A stretch of 64,000 nt of DNA, from NCBI GenBank assembly GCA_963976865.1, contig CAXBLY010000005.1:102474-166473 (forward strand), written 5' to 3'. The notes below the pieces were generated by a model. It was not told where the DNA came from and did no database searches. It was given only the letters and a program-made list of their open reading frames with translations. Shown one piece after another: positions 19,075-28,140 of this stretch. Both the position numbers and the translations under genes were made by a program. Numbering within the stretch: position 1 is the first letter of the stretch; each line of letters starts with the position of its first letter. Source of the stretch: UBA1858 sp963976865 (GTDB taxonomy: Bacteria > Pseudomonadota > Gammaproteobacteria > UBA4575).

Positions 19075-20904
19075 CTATTGAGCATCTAGCCATCGTTCCA
19101 GTACAGCGAGGACCCAAACAAAGGTACCATAGTATGCTGCATGCTCGGAGCGATGCTTATCTATCAGGTCATCTATGAATTTATCCTGAAACATTGACCT
19201 GGTTTTGAGATTGGTTAATGCGCCGTAAACTTCATCCTGTATACGTTTGTCTTTCTTAAGCCATACGCCAAAAGGTAATCCAAAACCATGCTTGGATTTG
19301 GAAATAATTTCGGGTGGTAAAAACGAACTGTAGGTGTCTTTATAGAATGCACGCAAACGCATTCTTTTTATTTTTAAGTGTGAAGGTACTTTGGTTGATA
19401 CTTCAACCACGCGATTGTCCAGAAACGGGAAAGATACATTCACGCCGGCAGCGCGGCACATAGTACTAACTTTTCTTATATCGTTGTCAGCAAGAGTGAA
19501 TTTCCAGTCCAGATACAACATTTTATTTAACAGCGAAGCATCTTTCATTTCGTTATAAGTTTCGCTAAGAAGGTCAATCGGATAATCACAGTTTATTTCG
19601 CCGAGATAGTTACTATCAAATATTGAATTAGGCTGTTGTACATGTAATATATTGTAGGTCTGCATGCGTTTTGGCATGGCTATTTTAGCTTGTTCGATGT
19701 AGCTTTTTACTTTTCTGCTGACTGGTAACGAGCCTGCCAGTGAATTGCAAAAACCAGGTTCTATAATAATGTCGCGTGCCCATTTTGGTATGGAGCTATA
19801 TATATTAAATATTTGTTGTGTGGCGTAACGTTCGTTGCCGCCGAACAGCTCATCGCCACCATCACCACCTATCATATGGTCAACCCCATGCTGCTTGGCT
19901 AGCTGCGCCGCAGCAAAAGTTGGCACTACAGATGAGTTGCCAAAAGGCTCTTCATATATTTTTGGAATCTCATTAAACAGATGCAACACATCATCAAAGT
20001 TGACGTAATATTTATAATGTTTGTTCTGGAATTTCCTGACTGCAATATCGGCAAAGCCCATTTCGTCGTAGCCCTGTTCTTCGAATCCGATAGAAAAGGC
20101 GGGTGCGTCAGTAGGGTGGTGCTTCTTTAGTAACCCTGAGAGGGTAGAGCTGTCTGTGCCACCGCTCAGGAAAGACCCTGAATTGGGATCCGCTGACAAT
20201 TCTTTCATTGTTGAATCTATTGACTCTCGAACATCAGATTTTAGTGTTTCTACAGAGCTTGAAACTTTTTCACTGAATTCAGGTGTCCAGTAAGTGTCTA
20301 TTGAGCTGGATCCATTTTTAAAGATGAGAACTTCCGCAGGCTTTAATTTATATAGGTCCTTAAAGACTGTATTGGGGCTCGGTATACAATGGAAGTAAAA
20401 ATAGTTATAGATGGATTGGGGTAGAATATTTTTTGGTACTCCAGGCAGATTACTCAATGACTTAAGAGAACTGCTGAAATACAGTTGACCAGATAGAGTC
20501 GTATAATGCATCTGTTCAATACCCATGCGATCAATTGCTAATAGAGTAATGCGATTGCGTGAATCAAACAGAGACATTGAGAAGCTGCCGTTTAATTCTC
20601 TCAGGAAATGGTATCCATGGTTTCTGTAAGCCTGAATTAAAGCGCTGAGCTGTTGTTCTGTTTTTATGATTTGATAGGAGCCATCCTCAGCCTTGATGGT
20701 AGGTCTGCCGCATATAATTAAAGTGATATCGTCATTTTTATAGCGAGTAACCAGGTCGCTCGAAAGTGTTGATACAGAAGAGTGCGTCCACTGATCACTT
20801 TTCGTTTGTATAGCTTCTTCTTGAGTATTGCTAAAATGCCCAAGTAATCTGGAGTCCAGGTCTGAATCGTTAACGGTCCATCCTGTAGCGATAAATTGTT
20901 TCAT
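19075..20904 (-). CDS. Asparagine synthase homologue without the glutaminase cysteine
   Basis: A 609-residue AsnB-family protein with an N-terminal Ntn-type glutaminase-like domain (LRELNGSFSMSLFD recognisable near residues 95-110) and a C-terminal ATP-pyrophosphatase synthetase domain (LSGGTDSSTL and GGDGGDELFGG). Typical members begin Met-Cys-Gly, the cysteine being the glutaminase nucleophile. This one begins MKQFIATGW and has no cysteine there, so it should not hydrolyse glutamine. It may use free ammonia or another amine, as beta-lactam synthetase-type homologues do (inference). It is transcribed opposite to its neighbours. Confidence 0.85.
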   Translation of the reverse strand: MKQFIATGWTVNDSDLDSRLLGHFSNTQEEAIQTKSDQWTHSSVSTLSSDLVTRYKNDDITLIICGRPTIKAEDGSYQIIKTEQQLSALIQAYRNHGYHFLRELNGSFSMSLFDSRNRITLLAIDRMGIEQMHYTTLSGQLYFSSSLKSLSNLPGVPKNILPQSIYNYFYFHCIPSPNTVFKDLYKLKPAEVLIFKNGSSSIDTYWTPEFSEKVSSSVETLKSDVRESIDSTMKELSADPNSGSFLSGGTDSSTLSGLLKKHHPTDAPAFSIGFEEQGYDEMGFADIAVRKFQNKHYKYYVNFDDVLHLFNEIPKIYEEPFGNSSVVPTFAAAQLAKQHGVDHMIGGDGGDELFGGNERYATQQIFNIYSSIPKWARDIIIEPGFCNSLAGSLPVSRKVKSYIEQAKIAMPKRMQTYNILHVQQPNSIFDSNYLGEINCDYPIDLLSETYNEMKDASLLNKMLYLDWKFTLADNDIRKVSTMCRAAGVNVSFPFLDNRVVEVSTKVPSHLKIKRMRLRAFYKDTYSSFLPPEIISKSKHGFGLPFGVWLKKDKRIQDEVYGALTNLKTRSMFQDKFIDDLIDKHRSEHAAYYGTFVWVLAVLERWLDAQ

Positions 20905-21253
20905 TGTTAGATTTATACGATTGAGTTTAATGAGATGCTGAGCGTTCTATTCTAAGTTTATGTTTCCGTCAGTTACAGGGCGTGTATCTGAAATTATGCG
21001 TTATATTGGTGGTAATATCTTGAAGTGTGACAGGGTATTAGATTGTTGTGAGTCTGGTTTGATAAATTGTCGGCGAAGAGCATATGCAGATATTTGGCAG
21101 CTTGACTAACGACTATCTAATAGCGTTATTTTTGCTGAATATTTGACGGAATTCACGCTATAAATGCCTAAGTCAGAACATAGGTCGATGAACGGGGCAG
21201 GTGAAGTGTTTATAATTGTGAAACAACAGTTTACGTACAAATGAGGCTTGGTT
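20905..21253. other. Divergent intergenic region
   Basis: A 349-base gap between the leftward amide-synthase gene and the rightward TPR gene. It must contain promoters for both directions. I see no gene, no tRNA and no strong hairpin. A GAGG Shine-Dalgarno (21244-21247) serves the TPR gene. Confidence 0.45.
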
Positions 21254-21916
21254 ATGAAGGGTAAATATAGTTCTATAATGTTAGTATTACTGATTGCAGT
21301 TTTTATGTCGCAATCATCGATTGCAAGGACTATTGTGGGACAGTGTGGTGCGCTGGAAAATGACTATGGTCCTTTTGACTACACTAACTATGAAGACTAC
21401 ACAACAAAGCTTCCAGTGGTTGAGCAGTACCACTTCAATCATGATGTTGAGGCGCTGATTAAAGGCCTGAGCGATAAAATATATGGAGATTTGCAGTATG
21501 TTCTGTGGACATTTCCAAATCACCATCGTGCGCTGGTATCATTATCAAAATATGAGTTTGAAGTAGATAATGCACATGAATTGCTGTTGGAAGAACAGTA
21601 TGGTGTTGATTGTTATTTTCAGCGTGCAATTGCATTCAAACCTACGGATGGAGTGGTTCGCCTGATTTATGCCACTTATCTACATAAAAAAGGGTATTTT
21701 GATCGTGCAGAAAAGCAATATAATGAAGCACTTTCCCTGGATCCAAATTCAGCAGAAGTCCACTATAATTTAGGTTTATTTTATGTGGATAGGAATCAAC
21801 TTGGTCTGGCAGTCAAGCATGGTCACAGAGCTTATGAGCTCGGCTACCCGTTACTGGGTCTGAAAAACAAGTTAATAAACAAAGGTGTCTGGGATAAAAC
21901 AATCTCACAGAACTAA
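21254..21916 (+). CDS. Secreted TPR-repeat protein
   Basis: A 220-residue protein with an N-terminal signal peptide (MKGKYSSIMLVLLIAVFMSQ, cleavage near SIA-RT). It has at least two TPR-like helix pairs at about residues 130-195 (for example YFDRAEKQYNEALSLDPNSA). The ATG at 21254 is preferred over the upstream TTG because GAGG sits 7 bases before it. TPR proteins usually scaffold assemblies, so a periplasmic role in polymer assembly is possible. It is the first gene of a rightward group with the ACP and the two hydrolases. Confidence 0.75.
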   Translation: MKGKYSSIMLVLLIAVFMSQSSIARTIVGQCGALENDYGPFDYTNYEDYTTKLPVVEQYHFNHDVEALIKGLSDKIYGDLQYVLWTFPNHHRALVSLSKYEFEVDNAHELLLEEQYGVDCYFQRAIAFKPTDGVVRLIYATYLHKKGYFDRAEKQYNEALSLDPNSAEVHYNLGLFYVDRNQLGLAVKHGHRAYELGYPLLGLKNKLINKGVWDKTISQN

Positions 21917-21946
21917 CATCAATATTGCAAATAAATAGATTTTACT

Positions 21947-22198
21947 ATGGTTGAATTAGAGCAGGTTTTGGACGTGTTGGCTGAATCTCTGGATGGTGCT
22001 GCCCACATACATCAAATGAATGAGGAAGCACCATTACTTGGTGCCATTCCTGAATTGGATTCCATGGCAATTGTTGGCATCATTACTTCAATAGAAGAAC
22101 GCTTTGGAATTGTATTTGATGATGATGAGCTGGATGCTGAGGTGTTTGAAACCGTAGGAACACTGCGAAACCAGATCGTCGCTAAAATGGAAAATTAA
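21947..22198 (+). CDS. Acyl carrier protein (exosortase A locus)
   Basis: An 83-residue acyl carrier protein. The phosphopantetheine attachment serine is in ELDSMAIV, followed by the acidic helix and FDDDELDAEVFETVGTL. It is not the fatty-acid-synthesis AcpP, because the residues around the serine and the gene context differ. It probably carries an acyl or aminoacyl intermediate loaded by the AMP-forming ligase encoded at 25146-26732. The start of the downstream hydrolase gene is 3 bases after its stop. Confidence 0.87.
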   Translation: MVELEQVLDVLAESLDGAAHIHQMNEEAPLLGAIPELDSMAIVGIITSIEERFGIVFDDDELDAEVFETVGTLRNQIVAKMEN

Positions 22199-22200
22199 GG

Positions 22201-23034
22201 TTGCACACAACTGATTTTCAGTATCTTCGTTCGAGTCAAAATTCCCAAATATTTTTAGCCCACTATGCTCCACTAGAGCATAGTATGACTATGGGTGTCT
22301 CTCAGGCAGTTATATTAGTCCCTCCATTTGCTGAAGAGATGAATAGATCCAAAAAAATGTATGTTCTATGTGCGCGTTTGTTGGCAAATGCGGGCATTCA
22401 CTCACTATGCTTTGACTTTGCAGGAACAGGCGACAGTTATGGAGAGTGGGGAGATTTCGATTATTCAGATTGGAAGCAGAATTTAATTGATGTCTATCAA
22501 TTCGCGAAAAAATTCGCTTCGAATATTAGCCTGATCACAATGCGGGATGGTGGATTAATCTCTCTTAATCTCGTGAAACAAAATGATATCAATATTGATA
22601 AATGTGTTTTGTGGGATCCCATCGATAGCGGTGAGGTTTTAATTCGGCAGTTAATCCGTATGAAAATCGCGAATGCTATGGCGGGGGATCTGAAAAAAAT
22701 TACAACCCGGGAAGTGTTGGACGAAATAGATAAGTCCGGTTTTTTAGAGGTCGGCGGCTATCATGTATCCTCTGATTTAATCGCTGCAATCAAGGCTGAG
22801 AAAATCGCTGAGGGTATAGAATCAGTGCTTGGCTCAACTGAATTGCACTGGATGACTACCGGTAAGTCCAATGGTAACAATGCGCTGCCTATATGTTTAT
22901 CCAGATTAAATCTTGCAGACAATGCGCTTGAGCAGTTAAAGGTGCACTCAGTGAATGATGTAAGGTTCTGGATGCAACAGGAAGTTACTATTTCACCATT
23001 TCTTCTGCGTCAAACCAGACAAGTCTTCGTATAA
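22201..23034 (+). CDS. Alpha/beta-hydrolase-like protein, exosortase A-associated type 2 (TIGR03101-like)
   Basis: A 277-residue alpha/beta-hydrolase-fold protein. VPPFAEEMNRSKKMY and FDFAGTGDSYGEWGDF match the characteristic N-terminal half of the exosortase A-associated hydrolase 2 family. Where classical hydrolases have the nucleophile elbow GxSxG, the sequence reads ITMRDGGLIS, so a serine nucleophile is not evident. The start is a TTG directly after the ACP gene. A later ATG would remove part of the conserved fold. Its stop overlaps the ATG of the next gene by one base. Confidence 0.8.
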   Translation: MHTTDFQYLRSSQNSQIFLAHYAPLEHSMTMGVSQAVILVPPFAEEMNRSKKMYVLCARLLANAGIHSLCFDFAGTGDSYGEWGDFDYSDWKQNLIDVYQFAKKFASNISLITMRDGGLISLNLVKQNDINIDKCVLWDPIDSGEVLIRQLIRMKIANAMAGDLKKITTREVLDEIDKSGFLEVGGYHVSSDLIAAIKAEKIAEGIESVLGSTELHWMTTGKSNGNNALPICLSRLNLADNALEQLKVHSVNDVRFWMQQEVTISPFLLRQTRQVFV

Positions 23035-23915
23035 TGAAAGATACTTTTTCTGAGCAGGCAGTTTCCTTTACTGTGAGTGGTCACAGTCTGTTTGGGATTT
23101 TATCAATTCCGGAAGTGAAGCCGCGTGCAGCGGTTGTTATTGTCGTGGGCGGCCCGCAGTATCGCGTCGGCAGTCACCGTCAATTTACATTGCTGGCCAG
23201 GCATCTGGCGAAGCAGGGTATTCTGGCTTTGAGATTTGACTATACCGGGATGGGCTATAGTCAGGGTATCGCAAAAAACTTTTATGAAGTTGATGATGAT
23301 ATAAAAGCAGCCGTGGATTTTATTTCCAGTCACGACTGTGAGCTAAGTGAAATTTATGTGTGGGGGCTCTGTGATGCCGCTTCTGCGATTGCATTTACCG
23401 CCTATACTGATGACCGTATCAACGGTGTTATCTTGCTAAACCCCTGGGTGAGAAATGAAGTCAGTCACTCAAAAGCAATATTGAAAAACTACTATCGTGA
23501 CAGGTTATTTAGTGTGGAGGTCTGGAAACAGTTACTGTGTTCTCCAGGCAAAATAGTCAATGCATTCATCTCAATTGGAAATATCATTATTAAAATTATT
23601 AAAGCCCGTACGAAAACACCAATTGAGGATAAACATCAGGAAATATCGTTGGCGGATAGAGAGGAAAATATTGCGGAAGCTATGTTTAAGGGCCTGACTA
23701 ATTTTAACGGGAATATATGTCTGATCCTAAGTGGCAAGGATCTGGTTGCTGATGAATTCAAACAGGTATTGAATGAAAACAACTGGTTGCAGGAAGAGAA
23801 AAATATGGCTAAAACAGTTGTGCATCATGTAGAGGTTGCCGACCATACTTTCTCGTCGCGTCAATGGAGAGCCATGGTTGAGCAGATTACATCAGACTTT
23901 GTTTGTTCTAGATAA
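23034..23915 (+). CDS. Alpha/beta hydrolase, exosortase A-associated type 1 (TIGR03100-like)
   Basis: A 293-residue alpha/beta-hydrolase-fold protein with the oxyanion region VVGGPQYRVGSHRQ, the DYTGMGYSQG turn, a nucleophile elbow WGLCDAAS (Cys or Asp instead of Ser) and a C-terminal ADHTFS histidine. It matches the exosortase A-associated hydrolase 1 family. It is translationally coupled to the preceding hydrolase through a TAATG overlap. Its 3' end overlaps the 3' end of the opposing PLP decarboxylase gene by 8 bases. The substrate is unknown; a thioester on the ACP is one possibility. Confidence 0.85.
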   Translation: MKDTFSEQAVSFTVSGHSLFGILSIPEVKPRAAVVIVVGGPQYRVGSHRQFTLLARHLAKQGILALRFDYTGMGYSQGIAKNFYEVDDDIKAAVDFISSHDCELSEIYVWGLCDAASAIAFTAYTDDRINGVILLNPWVRNEVSHSKAILKNYYRDRLFSVEVWKQLLCSPGKIVNAFISIGNIIIKIIKARTKTPIEDKHQEISLADREENIAEAMFKGLTNFNGNICLILSGKDLVADEFKQVLNENNWLQEEKNMAKTVVHHVEVADHTFSSRQWRAMVEQITSDFVCSR

Positions 23916-25143
23916 AAATCTCAACCGGATGCGGGTGACTTAAAAAGTTAAGAGGGCTGGATGTATATCCGTAGGCACCAGAGTTGAACACAGCCACATA
24001 ATCATTGATTTCGGCTTTGGGTAAATCCATATCCTGTGCGAGCACGTCTAAAGGTGTGCAGAGTGGTCCAACAGCACTCGCTCGCTCTGTCTCCAGACCG
24101 ATTTTATTGGCAACCGTGACTGGATAATTTTTGCGAATCACCTGGCCAAAGTTCCCACTTGCGGCAAGATGATGATGCAGGCCTCCGTTAATGATCAGGA
24201 AGGTACTTCCGCGGGATATTTTTTTATCGATGACTTTGGATAGATACACGCCTGACTCACCCACAATAAAACGTCCCAGCTCAGTGATAATAGATGTATT
24301 ACCAAATTGATCTGCATATTGATCCAGTAATATATGCAAATTCTCTCCAATAGGCTCCAAAGGTAGTGGCTTTTCGCCTGGGAAGTAAGGAATGCCAAAA
24401 CCACCACCAATATTCAGTTTGGAAAATTCAGTACCGGATTGATCTGCCAGTTCTGCAGCCAATGCAAATGTTTTAGTCTGTGCTTCTATTAATGCTTCGG
24501 GCTTTAAATTCTGTGATCCGCTGAAAATATGTAAGCCAATAAAGTCCAGTCTGTAGCTGATAATTTTTCTGATAATGTCGCTGGCAATTTCTGCATCAAC
24601 GCCAAACTGTTTGGGGCCGCCTGACATTTTCATGCCAGACGTCTTTAATTCAAAGTCGGGATTGATGCGTAACGCGACACGCGGAGTTATACCTAGCTGT
24701 TCGCCAATTTTAGCGGCGCGATCCAGTTCGGTTTCCGATTCCAGATTGATAGTGATGCCGCTTTTAATAGCTAGCGTCAGTTCATCAATGCTTTTTCCAG
24801 GCCCTGCAAAACTGATTTCTTTAGGGTCCATGCCGCTGGCTAACGCTACTTTCAACTCCAGGCCTGAAGCAACATCCAGTCCCTCTACCAGTCCCTGTAC
24901 ATAGTTTACTACCTCGGGCATGGGGTTTGCTTTGATAGCATAATGTATATGCATGGATTCAGGCAGGACATTCCTGAGCGAATCTATTTTTCGTTTGATC
25001 ACTGAGCTGTCATAGATGTAGGCGGGTACATCTTTATGCTTCTTTAAAATGTCAGTGAATTTCTGTTTTCCTATCACCAGGCAATTATCTTCTACAGAGT
25101 AGAAGTTAAGCGGAGAGTGATGTTCCAGTGATTTTTTAGTCAT
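23908..25143 (-). CDS. PLP-dependent decarboxylase, exosortase A-associated (TIGR03099-like)
   Basis: A 411-residue fold-type III PLP enzyme related to diaminopimelate and ornithine decarboxylases. The PLP lysine is in HYAIKANPMPEVV. NIGGGFGIPY is the phosphate-binding glycine stretch. GPLCTPLDVL carries the active-site cysteine shared with LysA. It probably decarboxylates an amino acid, free or ACP-bound, for the polysaccharide modification module. The AMP-forming ligase gene lies immediately upstream on the same strand with 2 bases between them. Confidence 0.9.
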   Translation of the reverse strand: MTKKSLEHHSPLNFYSVEDNCLVIGKQKFTDILKKHKDVPAYIYDSSVIKRKIDSLRNVLPESMHIHYAIKANPMPEVVNYVQGLVEGLDVASGLELKVALASGMDPKEISFAGPGKSIDELTLAIKSGITINLESETELDRAAKIGEQLGITPRVALRINPDFELKTSGMKMSGGPKQFGVDAEIASDIIRKIISYRLDFIGLHIFSGSQNLKPEALIEAQTKTFALAAELADQSGTEFSKLNIGGGFGIPYFPGEKPLPLEPIGENLHILLDQYADQFGNTSIITELGRFIVGESGVYLSKVIDKKISRGSTFLIINGGLHHHLAASGNFGQVIRKNYPVTVANKIGLETERASAVGPLCTPLDVLAQDMDLPKAEINDYVAVFNSGAYGYTSSPLNFLSHPHPVEIFI

Positions 25144-25145
25144 TG

Positions 25146-26732
25146 TTAATTGCTAAATGTATTTTCAAATTCAATATAAAGTTGTTTGCGATCAAATTTA
25201 CCGTTGGCATTGCGCGGCAATTCATCACGAATAAATATTTTTTGGGGCAGCATGTAAACAGGAAGCTGCTTCCTTAGTGATGAAGTTATATCTTTTACTA
25301 AATCTTCGCTTTTCGAATTGCTGGTCGTTACTACAATGATTGCCTGCCCAAGATCTGAATGGGGAACACCCATTGCTACGGCCTCGCTTACACAGTCGAG
25401 AAGCAAAAGAGATTCTTCTATTTCTGTCGGGCTGACTCGATAGCCTGATGTCTTGATCATCTCATCAGTGCGGCTAACAAAGTATAAATAACCTTCTTCA
25501 TCTTTTTTGACAGAGTCGCCTGACCAGACTGCAAGTTCAGTGACGGTGCGCCCATCGGTCAGAGATGCGGGTAATGGTTTATAACGTTCAGAGGTTTTTG
25601 CGGGATCATTCCAGTATCCCTGTGCGACTAGTGGGCCGCGGTGTACCAGTTCACCTTCTTCGCCGGGTTTGCATTCTTCACCATTAGCGTTGATGACGAA
25701 TATCTCCGCGTTAGGAATCGCTTTCCCCATAGACGTGGGGCGGCTGTTGACCTGATCGGGTGGCAAGTATGTAGAGCGAAATGCTTCAGTCAATCCATAC
25801 ATCAAATATATATCGGTGCCGGGTAATTTACTCTGAAGTATAGATAAAGTGCTTTGAGGCATCGCTCCGCCCGAATTGGTAATGTAGCGCAAGTGATTTT
25901 TAATACCGTCTGGCCATTCCAGTTTGGTGATTTGCATCCATAACGGAGGTACGCCAGCCAGTCCGGTTGCTTTACTGCGATCTAAAGCTTTTATAACATC
26001 TTTGGGTAACAGGTAATCCAGTAAAATAACTGTCGCACCAGACACCATGGCAGTCGTGATCTGACTAAAGCCATAGTCAAAGCTAAAAGGTAATACCGCA
26101 AGAATCCGGTCCTGATCGGTGTTGTTCTGATATTGAGCGACACTTTCTGCGCCGACGCGCATATTGTGATGTGTTAATACCACTCCTTTAGGTTTGCCAG
26201 TACTTCCCGATGTGTAAAAAATTGCTGCAAGATCAGACTCAATAATGGCTGGTGTGCTGGCGGCATGGTATTGCTGGCAGAACTCACTCCAGCTTGAAAC
26301 TGGTATGGGGTATTGGTCTTGTTTGATGGAATCATCAAAATCGACCAGCACAATTTTTTTCAGAGCCCTGCAATTTCCGAGAATGTCTTCAAGTTGCATA
26401 AGGCGAGATCTGGATGTGACAAGAATGCTCACATCGCAATCACACAGTATATGTTCTATCTGATTGGCTTTAAGTACAGGATTGACAGGGACAATGCTCC
26501 CGCCTGCCAGCAATGTGCCAAAAAATGCAGAGACAGTCTCTACCTGTTTAGCTAAAAATATTCCAACGCGACTACCTTTGGGTAAATCCATGCTGGAATA
26601 GCCTCCGGCAAAGTCTGAAGCAAACCTGCCTAGTTGCTGGTAACTAATCTTTTCCTGCTTATATTCTATCGCGATAGAATCAGGACGTATTTTTGCCTGA
26701 TTAAAGAGCAATGAGTGTAATAGAAAATTCAT
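25146..26732 (-). CDS. AMP-forming acyl-CoA/ACP ligase, exosortase A-associated (TIGR03098-like)
   Basis: A 528-residue ANL-superfamily adenylating enzyme. The P-loop motif is FYTSGSTGKPKG. The hinge region contains YLYFVSRTDEMIKTSGYRVS and the C-terminal catalytic lysine lies in NANGKFDRKQL. It activates a carboxylate as the adenylate and passes it to a thiol, here most likely the ACP encoded at 21947. It heads a two-gene leftward operon with the PLP decarboxylase, which suggests that an amino-acid-derived group is loaded and decarboxylated (inference). Confidence 0.9.
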   Translation of the reverse strand: MNFLLHSLLFNQAKIRPDSIAIEYKQEKISYQQLGRFASDFAGGYSSMDLPKGSRVGIFLAKQVETVSAFFGTLLAGGSIVPVNPVLKANQIEHILCDCDVSILVTSRSRLMQLEDILGNCRALKKIVLVDFDDSIKQDQYPIPVSSWSEFCQQYHAASTPAIIESDLAAIFYTSGSTGKPKGVVLTHHNMRVGAESVAQYQNNTDQDRILAVLPFSFDYGFSQITTAMVSGATVILLDYLLPKDVIKALDRSKATGLAGVPPLWMQITKLEWPDGIKNHLRYITNSGGAMPQSTLSILQSKLPGTDIYLMYGLTEAFRSTYLPPDQVNSRPTSMGKAIPNAEIFVINANGEECKPGEEGELVHRGPLVAQGYWNDPAKTSERYKPLPASLTDGRTVTELAVWSGDSVKKDEEGYLYFVSRTDEMIKTSGYRVSPTEIEESLLLLDCVSEAVAMGVPHSDLGQAIIVVTTSNSKSEDLVKDITSSLRKQLPVYMLPQKIFIRDELPRNANGKFDRKQLYIEFENTFSN

Positions 26733-27014
26733 AGAAAAGATTATTTGAAATTTATTTAGTGGCTAATTTTAGCGGCCTTGGGATAAACTTGTATTGCCGG
26801 TTAGCGTAATTTATTAGTCATTTGAGTAGATTAAACTTTACTTGTCCTATAATTGCGATAAACGGCACAACTCGGTGCTGGTATTTATTTAGAATATTAT
26901 AAGTCATGTATGTGTGTCGTGATGTGAAGTGTATTGAACTTAATTCATACAGTGAACCGGATTGCACAGTCATCCACTTGACGCAAACCCAAAGCCATCT
27001 GAAATTAGCCACTT

Positions 27015-28118
27015 ATGTCGAATAAAATGATTAAAGTCCACCTTATCGCCGCTGCCAGACCGAATTTTATGAAAATTGCGCCTTTGTATCATGCGCTAGA
27101 GGCAACAGACTGGTGCGTGCCGAGTCTGATTCATACCGGCCAGCACTACGACGCCAATATGTCAGATGCATTTTTCAATGATCTGAAAATGCCGAAGCCG
27201 CATTTTCATCTGGAAGTGGGTAGTGGTTCTCATGCGGAACAGACCGGTAAAGTGATGATGGCTTATGAGGCAGTGGTGAATGAAAATCGTCCTGACTGGA
27301 TTATAGTGGTTGGCGATGTGAATCCCACCATTGCCTGCGCAATGGTGGGTGCAAAGCTATGGATACCAGTTGCGCATTTGGAGGCGGGTTTGCGTAGTGG
27401 TGATATGCGCATGCCAGAAGAAGTCAATCGGGTGCTTACAGACAGAATTGCAAATTTATTATGGACTCCCTCGATTGATGGTAATGAAAATCTCAAACGC
27501 GAAGGTGTCGACGACGAAAAAGTAGACCTGGTAGGCAATATTATGATCGATTCATTCGAGATGATGCGTGCTGAAATCGAGAATGATCATACGGCAGAGA
27601 GTTATGGGTTGAAATCAAATGATTTTGCAGTCGTGACTATGCATAGGCCGTCCAATGTTGACGACAAGCAAACCCTTTCCGAAATTGTTGATCAGTTATT
27701 AGCAGTATCTGGAAAGTGCCAGCTAGTGTTTCCTGTGCATCCCAGAACACGCCAGAAATTAGTAGAATTTGATCTGTTGGGAAAGCTTGAACAGGCTGAT
27801 AATTTATTAATCATAGAACCACAAGGATATATTCAGTTTATGAACCTGGTGACCAATTCAAAGTTGGTGATCACTGATTCTGGTGGTATTCAGGAAGAGA
27901 CAACCTATCTAAATATTCCATGCCTTACTCTGCGTGAGAATACCGAGCGTCCAATAACCATTACACAAGGGACTAACCAGTTAATTCAGGCGAATGTACT
28001 GGAAACATCTGTGAATAATGTATTGGCTGGTAACTGGAAGCAGGGTCAATGCCCGCCGCTGTGGGATGGGTCTACAGCTAAACGAGTTGCCGAAAGTTTA
28101 CAAAAAAGAATTAAGTGA
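27015..28118 (+). CDS. wecB: UDP-N-acetylglucosamine 2-epimerase (non-hydrolysing)
   Basis: A 367-residue GT-B-fold epimerase that converts UDP-GlcNAc to UDP-ManNAc. Recognisable family features include LIHTGQHYDANMSD, AHLEAGLRSGDM, MHRPSNVDD and the C-terminal TDSGGIQEET substrate loop. With the TviB-type dehydrogenase (3764) it could give UDP-ManNAc uronate for the exopolysaccharide. It is the last recognisable gene of the polysaccharide locus and is transcribed alone, downstream of a 282-base leader. Confidence 0.93.
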   Translation: MSNKMIKVHLIAAARPNFMKIAPLYHALEATDWCVPSLIHTGQHYDANMSDAFFNDLKMPKPHFHLEVGSGSHAEQTGKVMMAYEAVVNENRPDWIIVVGDVNPTIACAMVGAKLWIPVAHLEAGLRSGDMRMPEEVNRVLTDRIANLLWTPSIDGNENLKREGVDDEKVDLVGNIMIDSFEMMRAEIENDHTAESYGLKSNDFAVVTMHRPSNVDDKQTLSEIVDQLLAVSGKCQLVFPVHPRTRQKLVEFDLLGKLEQADNLLIIEPQGYIQFMNLVTNSKLVITDSGGIQEETTYLNIPCLTLRENTERPITITQGTNQLIQANVLETSVNNVLAGNWKQGQCPPLWDGSTAKRVAESLQKRIK

Positions 28119-28140
28119 AGTAACACTCGTATAAAAGAGG

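Noticed and set aside
26818..27012. 64-codon minus-strand frame between the AMP ligase and wecB
   Set aside because: No domain, no ribosome-binding site; it lies in the probable wecB promoter region.
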